This document shows positions 36,560 to 45,422 of a stretch of 64,000 nt of DNA, piece after piece. The translations under genes and the position numbers were made by a program. How positions within the stretch are numbered: position 1 is the first letter of the stretch; each line of letters begins with the position of its first letter. The stretch lies in the NCBI RefSeq assembly GCF_005217455.1, contig NZ_SZPQ01000017.1, positions 62,001-126,000 on the forward strand, given 5' to 3'. This DNA comes from Martelella alba (GTDB lineage: Bacteria; Pseudomonadota; Gammaproteobacteria; Enterobacterales; Enterobacteriaceae). The notes beneath the pieces are model-generated. The model ran no database searches. It saw nothing but the letters and a program-made list of their open reading frames with translations, and was not told the origin of the DNA.

Positions 36560-38097
36560 TCACCGTCCTCCCCGAGAATGGGCCGCAAGGCTTCGCCTAG
36601 CGAGCCGTCGACAATAAGCTGACGCAAGGCGGCAAGATCACGCCACAGTTCACGATCTTCCGTTAAAAACGGCACATGGGGCCGAACGACCGACAAGACG
36701 GCCCGGGAGCCGGCGGACGCCCGCAGCGGTTGATGGAAATCCAGCGCCTGCGCCGCGCAAAGTATTTCAATCGCCACGATATCCACCGCGTTGGCAATGG
36801 CATCCAGGGATTTGCGCGCGGCGTTTACCCCTTGACTGATATGATCTTCCTGGCCGGCGCAGGTGGTGACGGTATGCACGCTGGCGGGCGCGGCCAGGCT
36901 GCGGTTTTCCCCGGCCAGCGCCGCCGCCGCGTAAGGCGGGATCATGAGCCCCGAATAGCCTCCCGCCGCGTTTATGAGAAAGGGCGGCAGGCCGCTGAGG
37001 TGGCTGTTGGTTAACCGGTCGGATCGGGCCTGGGAAGCGGTGCTCAACGCCGCAATGGCAATCGCCAGCGCATCGAGACTCAGTGCGATTGGCGCGCCGT
37101 GGCCATTGCCGCCGGGCAAAACCGTCAATTGGCCGTCTTCAATGAAAAAGACCGGATTATCGGTGACGGAATTGAGCTCTGTATGGACGACCTGATGGCA
37201 GAAAGCCAATTGGTCGCGCACCGCGCCGTGAATCTGTGGGATACAGCGCAGGCTGAGCGCGTCTTGCACACGATAATCACGGTATTTATCCAGAATATCG
37301 CTGTCGGTCAGCAACCGGCGCAAGATCCGCGCGGTGGTTTGCTGGCCGGCATGGGGGCGCAAGGCGTGCAGGCGCGCGTCATAGCCTCGGGTATTGCCCT
37401 TTAACGCTTCCAGACTCATCGCCCCCGCCGCATCGGCCAGCGGCAATAAAGCGGCGAAATCGGCAACCGCCAAACACCCCAACGCCGTGATTTCGTAGGT
37501 GCCGCTCACCAGCGCATGGCCTTCGCGCGGCCCCGGTAAACGCAAGGGAATGCCGGCGCGGGCAAGGGCCTGGTCGGAAGGCAGCAGCGCTCCCTGATAC
37601 CCGCACTGGCCGTGGCCGAACACCGCCAGGCCGATATGGGCGGTGGCGATAAGATAGCCCACCGATCCCTTTGAGGGCGACCACGGTATCACGCCTTGAT
37701 TCAGCATGCGCGCCAGGGTTGTCACCAGCTCGGGACCGACGCCGCTGTGGCCTTGCAGCAACGAGACGATCATCACCGCCATCATCGCGCGGACTTCCCG
37801 TTGCGCCAGCGGCGCCCCCATACCGCACGCGTGGCTTTTCAGCATGTTGAGTTGCATCGCCGCCACATCGGCGGCCCCCAGGCGCGCCGTCACCAAATCC
37901 CCCACCCCGGTGGTCAAGCCATAGATGACGTTGCCCTGATCAATGGCCTGGCGAATCAACGTCTGGAGAGCGGCCATGCCCGCCAGCGCGTCTTGCGCCA
38001 GTTCAACCTGGGCGCCATCGGCAATGGCGACGATTTCCCGCAATGACGTGTCGCCCTTACCCAGCGTCACCCGGGGTAAAGCGTTCAATGCCGTCAT
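36538..38097 (-). CDS. Ammonia-lyase superfamily protein lacking the MIO-forming Ala-Ser-Gly triad
   Basis: A 519-residue protein of the aromatic amino acid lyase family (PF00221), with the length and motif order of histidine ammonia-lyase: YGLTTGVG (59-66, with the catalytic Tyr), SHACGMG (88-94), QDALSLRCIPQIHG (278-291), ELNSVTDNP (307-315) and QEDHISQG (416-423). In active ammonia-lyases GSVG is followed by Ala-Ser-Gly-Asp-Leu-Ala-Pro; here GSVG (144-147) is followed directly by YLIATAHIGL, three residues short, so the MIO prosthetic group cannot form. The usual Asn of NGT is Ser198 and the Tyr of QDxYSLRC is Leu281. The frame is intact and other motifs are kept, so this is probably a different enzyme rather than a pseudogene. 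From memory, ergothionase, which removes trimethylamine from a betaine, is a MIO-independent relative. It starts one base after the binding-protein gene ends. Confidence 0.85.
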   Translation of the reverse strand: MTALNALPRVTLGKGDTSLREIVAIADGAQVELAQDALAGMAALQTLIRQAIDQGNVIYGLTTGVGDLVTARLGAADVAAMQLNMLKSHACGMGAPLAQREVRAMMAVMIVSLLQGHSGVGPELVTTLARMLNQGVIPWSPSKGSVGYLIATAHIGLAVFGHGQCGYQGALLPSDQALARAGIPLRLPGPREGHALVSGTYEITALGCLAVADFAALLPLADAAGAMSLEALKGNTRGYDARLHALRPHAGQQTTARILRRLLTDSDILDKYRDYRVQDALSLRCIPQIHGAVRDQLAFCHQVVHTELNSVTDNPVFFIEDGQLTVLPGGNGHGAPIALSLDALAIAIAALSTASQARSDRLTNSHLSGLPPFLINAAGGYSGLMIPPYAAAALAGENRSLAAPASVHTVTTCAGQEDHISQGVNAARKSLDAIANAVDIVAIEILCAAQALDFHQPLRASAGSRAVLSVVRPHVPFLTEDRELWRDLAALRQLIVDGSLGEALRPILGEDGECHWEVR

Positions 38098-38098
38098 C

Positions 38099-38980
38099 TT
38101 ATTTAATCAACTTATGCTGTACCAGCCAGTCATGGGCCACTTGATCAATGCTGGCGAAATTGGCCAGCTTGCCGTTCATTTCAATTAGATCTTCGGTGGT
38201 GAGCGTCTTGGAGATGGCATTAAGGGTGTTTTCCAGCTCGGGACTCAGTTTGTCGGCGGCCACCAGCGGCACAATATTCTGCGCCGGGAACAGGTGCGAC
38301 GGATCTTCCAGCGCCACCAGATGGTTGGCGTGCATGGCGGGATCGGTGGATGTCATGTCCGCCGCCTGGATCTGGTTGTTTACCAGCGCCGACAAGGTCA
38401 GCGGACCGGCGACATCAAGCACTTTGAACGATTTGAACTTCAAACCGTAAACGTCTTCAAGCCCGCGGACGCCTTCACGGCGGGTTTTCCATTCCGCCGG
38501 ACCGCCCAGCACCAGTTGTCCCGCCACGGGTTTCAAATCGGCAATGGATTTCAGATGATATTTTTTGGCGGTTTTGGCCGTCACCGCCAGGACATCGCTG
38601 TCTTGCGCCGGCGAAATATCCAGCATCTTGATTTTGGCGGGCAGCGCCTTGGCCAACGCCGCCGCCACATCCTCGCTGCTGTGCGCTTGGCTCTTTTCAT
38701 CCAGATAACTTAATGTGGCGCCGCTGTACTCCGGAATAAGGTTAATGGAACCGTCCAGTAACGCCGGCATATAGACTTCACGGCTGCCGATATTCAGTTT
38801 CTTTTCCACTTTGATATGTTTATCGGCCAGCGCTTCGGCATACAACGTCGCCAACAGCTGGCTTTCCGGAAAATCGGCGGAGCCGACGATGATGGTGCCG
38901 GTTTCCGCCGACAGCGCTTGCGGCGCCTGGCTCAATGCGGTAGCGAACAGTGATGCGATAAGCAATTGGGCGACTTTCAT
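38099..38980 (-). CDS. Periplasmic binding protein of an OpuC/YehZ-type ABC transporter
   Basis: A 293-residue secreted protein. The signal peptide ends near QALSA-E (residues about 24-25). The mature part is a type II binding fold of the glycine betaine/choline family (PF04069): IIVGSADFPESQLLATLYAEAL, YMPALLDGSINLIPEYSGATLSYL and VNNQIQAADMTSTDPAMHANHLVALEDP. Such proteins hold a quaternary ammonium group in a cage of aromatic or polar residues; I could not map the cage with certainty here. The ligand should be a betaine or related cation. It is the fourth of four transporter genes, with a three-base gap after the permease. Confidence 0.9.
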   Translation of the reverse strand: MKVAQLLIASLFATALSQAPQALSAETGTIIVGSADFPESQLLATLYAEALADKHIKVEKKLNIGSREVYMPALLDGSINLIPEYSGATLSYLDEKSQAHSSEDVAAALAKALPAKIKMLDISPAQDSDVLAVTAKTAKKYHLKSIADLKPVAGQLVLGGPAEWKTRREGVRGLEDVYGLKFKSFKVLDVAGPLTLSALVNNQIQAADMTSTDPAMHANHLVALEDPSHLFPAQNIVPLVAADKLSPELENTLNAISKTLTTEDLIEMNGKLANFASIDQVAHDWLVQHKLIK

Positions 38981-38983
38981 TTT

Positions 38984-39730
38984 TCAATTTTCCCGAACGT
39001 TGTGTATTGAGGAAGGACCTTGGGTGTTAAGCCATGCTTTTTTCCGTCCCGTTTTTCTCGCGGCGCGGCGACGCAGGCCCGGCGAGACCAACAGGCGGAT
39101 AAGTACGGAAAAAAGGCAATCGGTGAATAACGCCAGCAACGCCACCAGGACGGCGCCGGCCACCATTTGCCCGTAATCATTCTGGGCGCGTCCATCGATA
39201 ATCAGACGTCCCAGCCCCCCCAGCGAGACATAGGCGGCAATGGTCGCCGTGGAGATAATTTGTAGCAGGGCGCTGCGCACGCCGGACAAAATCAATGGCA
39301 GCGCGCACGGGATCTCGACCTGGAACAACCTGCGCCAGGGGGAATACCCCATGCCGATGGCGGCATCGATCACCGCCGGGTCAATGGCGGTGATCCCGGA
39401 ATACACGCCAATCATGATGGGCGGCAGCGCCAGTACCATCAGCACAATCAGGCAGGGTAGAATAAAGGCGAGATCGGACTCGAATAGCGGGCCGAACAAA
39501 ATTACCAGCAGAATAATCAACCCCAATGACGGCAGCGCGCGAAACGCATTGGCCATTCCCACCAGCGCCACTTTGCCGCGGCCGGTATGTCCAACGTAAC
39601 ATCCCACCGGGAAGGCGATCAGTAGCGCCATGGCCAGCGCAATGGCGCTGTAGGTCAGATGCTGGACGATAAGGGTTATCGCGCCATCGTCCCCCAGCCA
39701 ATGACGGCTGTCCATTATCCAGTCAATCAT
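38984..39730 (-). CDS. Osmoprotectant-type ABC transporter permease, second
   Basis: 248 residues with about six membrane segments and the BPD_transp_1 motif, AAIGMGYSPWRRLFQVEIPCALPLILSGVRSALLQ, where EAA-like residues contact the ATPase. SLGGLGRLIIDGRAQND is typical of OpuCB/YehW-type permeases. I start at the ATG at 39730, which overlaps the stop of the other permease (ATGA); the open frame continues to 40009, but that part is antisense-like sequence overlapping the first permease. The C-terminal 25 residues are Arg/Lys-rich and cytoplasmic. Confidence 0.9.
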   Translation of the reverse strand: MIDWIMDSRHWLGDDGAITLIVQHLTYSAIALAMALLIAFPVGCYVGHTGRGKVALVGMANAFRALPSLGLIILLVILFGPLFESDLAFILPCLIVLMVLALPPIMIGVYSGITAIDPAVIDAAIGMGYSPWRRLFQVEIPCALPLILSGVRSALLQIISTATIAAYVSLGGLGRLIIDGRAQNDYGQMVAGAVLVALLALFTDCLFSVLIRLLVSPGLRRRAARKTGRKKAWLNTQGPSSIHNVREN

Positions 39731-40380
39731 AAGCGGCTCCGTTGCGGCCGCCAGGCGGTAAGCCGGCGCGACAGCAGCAGCACCAGGCCATCCAGCGCCA
39801 GCGCCAGCGCGATGCACAGGATGATGCCGGCAAAGATCGGCGTCAGGAAATGCAGTTGAAATCCCTGCGTGAATAAGCTGCCAAGTTGCGGCGTGCCGAC
39901 CAGCGCGGCAATGGAGACAATGCTGACATTGGCGACGACCACGACCCGCAGCCCGTCGGCGATAACCGGGATGGCCACCAGTAATTCCACCTGCACGAAC
40001 CGTTGCCACGGATGGTAGCCGAGCGCCTCGGCCGCCTGGCGGGTTTCCGGCGAAACGGCGTCCAGACCGTCGCAGACGGTGCGTACCAGTAACGAAACGG
40101 CATAAATGGTCAACGCCGCCACTACATTGAGGGTATCGAGAATTTTGGTGCCCAGGATCCCGGGCAATAGCACGAACAATGCCAGTGAGGGTATGGTGTA
40201 CAGCAGGCCGAACACGTTGAGGGCAAAAGGCTTGATTTTCTCACAGCGATGCAGCAGTCCGCCGATGGGAATCGCGATCGCCAGCCCCAGCAGCACCGGT
40301 ACTACCGACAGGTACAGATGCCAGCCAAACAGGCTTAGAATTTGCGGAGCCTGTTGCGCCAGCCAGTCAAAACGGATCAC
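39727..40380 (-). CDS. Osmoprotectant-type ABC transporter permease, first
   Basis: 217 residues, about five to six membrane segments. It has the OpuBB/OpuCB-like opening HLYLSVVPVLLGLAIAIPIGGLLHRCE, the YTIPSLALFVLLPGILG segment and the coupling motif AAEALGYHPWQRFVQVELLVAIPVIADGLR. It pairs with the second permease to form the membrane channel. The ATG at 40380 overlaps the end of the ATPase gene by four bases. Confidence 0.9.
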   Translation of the reverse strand: MIRFDWLAQQAPQILSLFGWHLYLSVVPVLLGLAIAIPIGGLLHRCEKIKPFALNVFGLLYTIPSLALFVLLPGILGTKILDTLNVVAALTIYAVSLLVRTVCDGLDAVSPETRQAAEALGYHPWQRFVQVELLVAIPVIADGLRVVVVANVSIVSIAALVGTPQLGSLFTQGFQLHFLTPIFAGIILCIALALALDGLVLLLSRRLTAWRPQRSRL

Positions 40381-41474
40381 GGTCTGTCCTCCTTGCGCTC
40401 GCGCAACGCGGCGAGTACCGCGTCAAACGTCACCGACCCGCGAAGCTTTCCCTCCTCGTCCACCACGGCGCCGCGCTGGCAGGGCGAACTTAACACCGCA
40501 TCGGTTAATTGCCGCAGCGTGCCTGACAGCGGCGCGAAGGTACTGCCTAAATTGACGTCGGCGTGGGTGAGGACATCGCGAACCAGCGTCAGATTCGCCC
40601 ATCCCAAGGGTCTGCTGTCCTCGGTCACCAGCAGCCAATCGCCCTGGGCGAGAGCTCGCGCCTGCTCAATAGGCGTTGAAAGGGCCGCGCTGGGCTCATG
40701 GCGCACCGTCAGTTGCGGATGGATGGCGCTGAAACTCAACTGACGGTAGCCGCGGTCCCGGCCTATAAAATCAGCGACAAAGTGATCTTTCGGCGCGCGC
40801 AGCAGTTCGGCCGGCGCGGCTATCTGCGCCAGTTTGCCGCCGGGTCGCATCACCGCCACCTGATCCCCCAATTTCATGGCCTCATCAATATCATGGGTGA
40901 CCATGATGATGGTCTTACCGATATCCCGTTGCAGGCGGAGAAACTCTTCCTGTAACTGCTCACGAACCACAGGATCCACCGCGCTGAACGGCTCGTCCAT
41001 CAGCATGAATTCCGGGTCGGCCGCCAAGGCCCTGGCCACGCCGACCCGCTGTTGCTGGCCTCCCGACAGTTGCCAGGGGTAGCGTAGCGCCAACGCCGGC
41101 GAGAGACCGACCCGCTCCAGCAGGGCCATGGCGGTTTTGCGCGCCGCCGTTTTAGCGGCGCCGTTCAATCTGGCCGTGACCGCGACGTTATCAACAATGG
41201 TTTTATGCGGAAAGAGCCCGGCATTCTGGATGACATAGCCGATGCGCCGCCGCAATTGCACCACATCCATTTCGGCGGCCGATTGGCCGTTGAGAAAAAT
41301 CCCCCCCGAGGAGGGTTCGATCAGCCGATTGATCATGCGCAAGGTGGTGGTTTTACCGCATCCCGACGGGCCGACCAGAATGGTCAATTTACCGGTTGGC
41401 GCGACGAACGACAGGCCGTCCACCACTACCGTTCCGTCTTCATAATGTTTGGTCACATTGTCAAAAGAGATCAT
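40377..41474 (-). CDS. Osmoprotectant-type ABC transporter ATPase with C-terminal CBS region
   Basis: 365 residues. Walker A GPSGCGKTT (35-43), Q-loop VIQNAGLFPH, signature LSGGQQQRVGVARALAADP, Walker B FMLMDEPFSAVDP and the switch His in MVTHDIDEA identify the ATPase of the quaternary amine transporter family. The last 100 residues (LAQGDWLLVTEDSRPLGW ... RGAVVDEEGKLRGSVTFDAVL) form a CBS pair, which in OpuA-type systems senses ionic strength or nucleotides. It is the first gene of the eight-gene leftward operon. The gene order ATPase, permease, permease, binding protein resembles OpuC-type operons and differs from E. coli yehWXYZ. Confidence 0.92.
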   Translation of the reverse strand: MISFDNVTKHYEDGTVVVDGLSFVAPTGKLTILVGPSGCGKTTTLRMINRLIEPSSGGIFLNGQSAAEMDVVQLRRRIGYVIQNAGLFPHKTIVDNVAVTARLNGAAKTAARKTAMALLERVGLSPALALRYPWQLSGGQQQRVGVARALAADPEFMLMDEPFSAVDPVVREQLQEEFLRLQRDIGKTIIMVTHDIDEAMKLGDQVAVMRPGGKLAQIAAPAELLRAPKDHFVADFIGRDRGYRQLSFSAIHPQLTVRHEPSAALSTPIEQARALAQGDWLLVTEDSRPLGWANLTLVRDVLTHADVNLGSTFAPLSGTLRQLTDAVLSSPCQRGAVVDEEGKLRGSVTFDAVLAALRERKEDRP

Positions 41475-41804
41475 TCCCGGTCCTATGCATTGGCCGCTGG
41501 TACATGCGATGTAATGTATAATCTTGTATAGATGAGTTGATAGATAAGATTAAGCAATGTTCATGCCATAGCGATGCGCAACGGTGGACACCAGGGCAAT
41601 GGCGGCCGGGTTGCGTTAATGTCGGCGGGCAATGCACCAAAACGAGGCTCTGTGCCCCGAACCCAGGCAAAGGGGGGAATCGCGGGTAACATTGATGATG
41701 AAACGGATACGCCAACAGGGGGAATTACAGCGATGGACGCCCCCGCCTTTCGGCCGGGGCGTTCTGTGAGCGGCATGCTTTAGGTTGCCGCTTGGTTGGC
41801 CGGA
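41475..41804. promoter_or_regulatory. Promoter region of the transporter-lyase operon, with an inverted repeat
   Basis: 330 bases between mglC and the eight-gene operon with no supported gene. TAATCTT (41519-41525) and AAGATTA (41546-41552) form 7-bp arms twenty bases apart, about 45-80 bases upstream of the ATPase start. The enclosed TTGTATAGATGA loosely resembles the TTGTATATACAA-type operator of HutC regulators (one arm mismatched). This is the likely operator-promoter of the operon. No regulator gene is adjacent. The GC-rich hairpin at 41737-41762 lies further upstream. Confidence 0.5.
41737..41762. terminator. GC-rich hairpin downstream of mglC, possible terminator
   Basis: ACGCCCCC (41737-41744) pairs with GGGGCGT (41756-41762) around a CG-rich loop that can pair further (GCC/GGC). 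It lies about 45 bases past the mglC stop in the leftward direction. No U-tract follows on either strand, so termination would be weak or it may only protect the 3' end. Confidence 0.4.
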
Positions 41805-42815
41805 TTATTTTTTCTTCGCGTACTTCAGCGAGTCCAGCGCCACGGCGAAAATGATGATGGTTCCCTTGATGATATATTGCCAATACGGGTTAACGCCGAT
41901 ATAGGTCAGCCCATAGTTGATCAGGGTGAAGATAATGACCCCGGTCACCACGCCGGCGATGGTGCCCACGCCGCCGGAAAAAGACACGCCGCCCACCACG
42001 CAGGCCGCGATGGCGTCCAGTTCGTACATAAAGCCCAGGTTGTTGGTGGCGCTGCCGATGCGGCCGGCCTCCAGCATGCCGCCGAAAGCGTAAAACGCCC
42101 CGGACAAGGCATAGACCAGGATCAGGTTTAACGGCACGTTGACCCCTGATACCTTGGCCGCTTCCGGGTTGCCGCCGATGGCGAAAATGTTTTTGCCAAA
42201 CCGGGTCTTATTCCACAGGATCCAGACAATGACGGTGGCTATCGCCGCGTAGAAGGTAATATACGACAGTTTAAACTCGCCGAACCGCAAATATCCCTGG
42301 GTAAAGGTGGAGAAATGGTTGTCGAACCCGGCAATGGGCGATGCGCCGACCAGGTTGTAATACAACGAGTTGATGCCATAGACGATGGTCATGGTGCCCA
42401 GGGTGGTAATAAAGGGCGTGACGCGCAGATAGGCGATGATCAACCCGTTCACCAGGCCGAGGATCGCGCCCACCACGCACACAATCACCACCACCACCGG
42501 AATCGGCATGGTTTGCAGATGGGGGAAGACTTTGTTGACGTTATCCATGGATTGCAGCAGCGTGGCGGCGATCACCGCCGACAGGCCCACCTGGCGTCCC
42601 GCCGACAAGTCGGTGCCCTGGGTCACGATAAGCCCGGCCATGCCGAGCGCGATGATCACCCGGACAGAGGATTGGGTCAGAATATTACTTAAATTGAGCA
42701 GACTTAAAAATGTGGAATCCTGCGAGATAATCAGCAGCAGCAAAACCAGCAGTACCAGATAAATACCGCCCTCTTTGAGATAAGTGAGCAGGCTTTTCTT
42801 ATTTAACGCATTCAT
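41805..42815 (-). CDS. mglC: Galactose/methyl-galactoside ABC transporter permease MglC
   Basis: 336 residues, the E. coli length, with about ten membrane segments of the ribose/galactose permease family (BPD_transp_2). Conserved pieces are GLIVTQGTDLSAGRQVGLSAVIAATLLQSMDN, NKTRFGKNIFAIGGNPEAAKVSGVNVP with the ATPase-coupling EAA-like loop, and the C-terminus GTIIIFAVALDSLKYAKKK. It forms the channel for galactose and methyl-galactoside uptake. It follows mglA by 17 bases. Confidence 0.97.
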   Translation of the reverse strand: MNALNKKSLLTYLKEGGIYLVLLVLLLLIISQDSTFLSLLNLSNILTQSSVRVIIALGMAGLIVTQGTDLSAGRQVGLSAVIAATLLQSMDNVNKVFPHLQTMPIPVVVVIVCVVGAILGLVNGLIIAYLRVTPFITTLGTMTIVYGINSLYYNLVGASPIAGFDNHFSTFTQGYLRFGEFKLSYITFYAAIATVIVWILWNKTRFGKNIFAIGGNPEAAKVSGVNVPLNLILVYALSGAFYAFGGMLEAGRIGSATNNLGFMYELDAIAACVVGGVSFSGGVGTIAGVVTGVIIFTLINYGLTYIGVNPYWQYIIKGTIIIFAVALDSLKYAKKK

Positions 42816-42832
42816 AATAAGAACCCTTAAAA

Positions 42833-44353
42833 TTAAAGATGCACGGAGGCAAGACGTAGGATTTCGTTTTGGGAGGTCTCTTTGGTGTTGACAATTCCCG
42901 CCATCAGACCATTGCTCATGACGAGTATCCGGTCGGTTATTCCCAATAACTCCGGCATCTCAGACGAGATAATAATAATGCCTTTACCCCGCTTGGCCAG
43001 TTCAATAATTAATTGATATATCTCAAATTTAGCGCCGACATCGATACCGCGGGTCGGTTCGTCCATCAGCAGAATTTCCGGCTGCGTCAATAACCAGCGG
43101 CCGATGATCACTTTTTGCTGATTACCACCGGACAAGGAACCAATGGCGGTTTTGTGGCCGGGTGTTTTCACCCGCATCGAATCGATAACCCATTGGACAT
43201 CGCTCTTCATGCGCGTGTTATTCAACAATCCGAGCTTGTTTTTATAATTGCGGATATTGGAGATTAATGAATTAAACCCCACATCCAGGTAGGCATAAAT
43301 ACCCGTGGCGCGTCGCTCTTCGGTAACCAGGGCGAAACCGTTGTTGATGGCCTCGTTGGCGTTAGCGTTTTTGACGATTTTGCCATGCAGCATAATAGTC
43401 CCGCTGGATCGCTCGCGGATGCCGAACAGGGTTTCCACGATGTCGGTGCGTTTGGCGCCCACCAGGCCCGCGATGCCGAGAATTTCCCCTTTATGGAGGT
43501 CAAAACTGATGTCGCGAATGGAGGGTTGGCGCAGCGAAGTCAGATTTTGCACCTTAAGTATAATCTCGCCCGTTTCGCCTTCCTTATCGGGGAATCGCTG
43601 GCTCAATTCGCGTCCGACCATCATGGCGATGATTTGCTCCATGGTCAGGCCTTCCACCGGCTGGGTCGCGATCCATTGCCCATCGCGCAGGATAGTGACT
43701 TCGTCACATAGCTGAAAAATTTCCTCCAGCTTATGGGAAATATAGACAATGCCGCATCCCTTGGCTTTCAGCTTGCGGATAATGCTGAAAAGATGATTGA
43801 CTTCTTTTTCGGTTAACGACGACGTCGGTTCATCCATAATGACTATCTTGGCGTCGTAGGAAAAGGCTTTGGCGATTTCAATCATTTGCATCTGCGATAC
43901 CGACAGATTGGCGACTTTTTCGTTGGGATCAATGTCGATATCCAATTCTTCGAAAATCGCTTTGGTATCGCGATACATTTTCTTCTGATCGACAAAAAGC
44001 CCTTTTTTCGGATAACGGCCCAACCACATATTATCCATTACCGTGCGCTGCAATACCAGGTTCAGCTCCTGATGAACCATGGAAACACCATGCTCCAATG
44101 CTTCCTTGGCGCTTTTAAAATTGATTTCTTTACCTTGAAATACAATGCTGCCCGCATCCTTGCTGTAAATACCAAACAGGCATTTTAATAAAGTGGATTT
44201 TCCCGCGCCGTTTTCTCCCATTAATGCATGAACGGAATGCGCGCGAACCTTGAGGTTCACATTATCCAATGCTTTGACGCCGGGAAATGATTTACTGATC
44301 CCCGTCATTTCCAGCAGCCACTCACTGGGCTGTTCGGTCGTAATCTCGGCCAT
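42833..44353 (-). CDS. mglA: Galactose/methyl-galactoside ABC transporter ATPase MglA
   Basis: 506 residues (E. coli 506) with two ATPase cassettes, as in sugar importers of the RbsA/MglA group. The first has Walker [17 protein letters not shown], signature [16 protein letters not shown] and Walker [12 protein letters not shown]. The second has a degenerate Walker A ([16 protein letters not shown]) with signature [15 protein letters not shown] and [15 protein letters not shown]. It powers MglC. A terminator-like hairpin stands between mglB and this gene, so it is probably translated less than mglB. Confidence 0.97.
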   Translation of the reverse strand: MAEITTEQPSEWLLEMTGISKSFPGVKALDNVNLKVRAHSVHALMGENGAGKSTLLKCLFGIYSKDAGSIVFQGKEINFKSAKEALEHGVSMVHQELNLVLQRTVMDNMWLGRYPKKGLFVDQKKMYRDTKAIFEELDIDIDPNEKVANLSVSQMQMIEIAKAFSYDAKIVIMDEPTSSLTEKEVNHLFSIIRKLKAKGCGIVYISHKLEEIFQLCDEVTILRDGQWIATQPVEGLTMEQIIAMMVGRELSQRFPDKEGETGEIILKVQNLTSLRQPSIRDISFDLHKGEILGIAGLVGAKRTDIVETLFGIRERSSGTIMLHGKIVKNANANEAINNGFALVTEERRATGIYAYLDVGFNSLISNIRNYKNKLGLLNNTRMKSDVQWVIDSMRVKTPGHKTAIGSLSGGNQQKVIIGRWLLTQPEILLMDEPTRGIDVGAKFEIYQLIIELAKRGKGIIIISSEMPELLGITDRILVMSNGLMAGIVNTKETSQNEILRLASVHL

Positions 44354-44379
44354 AATGATACCCGGCTAGGATGGATACA

Positions 44380-44410
44380 AAAAAATCCCCGGCATGGGAA
44401 TATGCCGGGG
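44380..44410 (-). terminator. Intergenic terminator-like hairpin between mglB and mglA
   Basis: CCCCGGCAT (44387-44395) and ATGCCGGGG (44402-44410) form a 9-bp stem around a six-base loop. In the leftward direction it is followed by ATTTTTTT (to about 44380), the layout of an intrinsic terminator. It lies 11 bases after the mglB stop. Partial termination or 3'-end protection here would give more binding protein than ATPase and permease, as is usual in such operons. Confidence 0.8.
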
Positions 44411-44420
44411 GGAGTCAGGA

Positions 44421-45422
44421 TTACTCTTTGGTAAATTGCGCTAAATTATCTTTATCCACGCCCACATAGGGAATACGCACGATCTTGTCTTCGAGTTTCC
44501 AGTGGGTGCCGGCGGCGGCGGGTTTGCCCGCGGCCAGGTTTTTCGCCAGATCGAATGTGGCTCTGGCCTGATTGTTGGCGTCATTGAGCACGGTGCCCGC
44601 CATAGCGCCGGATTTGATCAGCGCCAGGGCCTCGGGCAGGGCGTCCACGCCGAATACCGGAATTTTGGTTTTGTTGTGCGCTTTCAACGCTTCCACCGCG
44701 CCCATGGCCATGGCGTCGTTATTGGAAATCACGACTTCGATCTTGTCGGCGTTGGGGCCGGAAAGCCAGGCGTCGGTCTTGTCCTTGGCTTGGGCGGTAT
44801 CCCACATCGCGGTATCCAGCGCCAATTGCTGGGTCTTGATCTTTTCTTTATCGTTTAACGTTTTGATAACATAGGTGGTGCGGGCTTCGGCATCGGGATG
44901 GCCCGGTTCGCCCTTAAGCAGCACATACTGGATCACGCCGTCTTTGTTCAAATCCCATTGCGGATTGGCGCGCCAGTGTTTGGCTATCAACTCGCCCTGA
45001 ATAACGCCGGCCTCTTTGGAATCCGTGCCGACATAATAGGCCTTGTCATAGCTGTCCATAGCCTGGCGGCTGGGTTCCTTGTTAAAGAACACCACCGGGA
45101 TATCGGCGCTGCGGGCCTTGGAGATTACCACCGGCGCGGCGGCCGGGTCCACCAGGTTGACCGCCAGCGCTTTCACGCCCTTGGCGATCAGCACGTCAAT
45201 CTGGTCGTTTTGTTTGGACTGATCGTTCTGGGAATCGTTCATCAGCAGTTGCACGCCGCCCACTTGCTTGGCGTCGCCTTCCAATGCTTTACGCACCTCC
45301 GACATGAAGTTGTCGTCATATTTATAGATTGTCACACCAATGCGGGTATCCGCGGCGCGGACAGCGACGGAAAACAACAGGCCGGCGGTGATTGCGGTGA
45401 GAGTCAGTGCCTTCTTATTCAT
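44421..45422 (-). CDS. mglB: Periplasmic galactose/glucose-binding protein MglB
   Basis: 333 residues (E. coli 332). The signal peptide [23 protein letters not shown] is cleaved near residues 23-24. The mature start [23 protein letters not shown], the [16 protein letters not shown] segment, the sugar-ligand FNKEPSR and [14 protein letters not shown], and a calcium-site-like loop ([10 protein letters not shown]) all match. It binds galactose and glucose for transport and presents them to the Trg chemoreceptor in relatives. It is the first gene of mglBAC under a CRP/GalS-type promoter. Confidence 0.97.
   Translation of the reverse strand: MNKKALTLTAITAGLLFSVAVRAADTRIGVTIYKYDDNFMSEVRKALEGDAKQVGGVQLLMNDSQNDQSKQNDQIDVLIAKGVKALAVNLVDPAAAPVVISKARSADIPVVFFNKEPSRQAMDSYDKAYYVGTDSKEAGVIQGELIAKHWRANPQWDLNKDGVIQYVLLKGEPGHPDAEARTTYVIKTLNDKEKIKTQQLALDTAMWDTAQAKDKTDAWLSGPNADKIEVVISNNDAMAMGAVEALKAHNKTKIPVFGVDALPEALALIKSGAMAGTVLNDANNQARATFDLAKNLAAGKPAAAGTHWKLEDKIVRIPYVGVDKDNLAQFTKE

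Noticed and set aside
36538-38097. Annotation as histidine ammonia-lyase (hutH)
   Set aside because: The MIO-forming triad and other active-site residues are absent, and no hutU, hutI or hutG genes are nearby.
39731-40009. N-terminal extension of the second permease
   Set aside because: The extra residues are Arg/Gly-rich and out of frame over the first permease; the ATG at 39730 gives the normal size and an ATGA junction.
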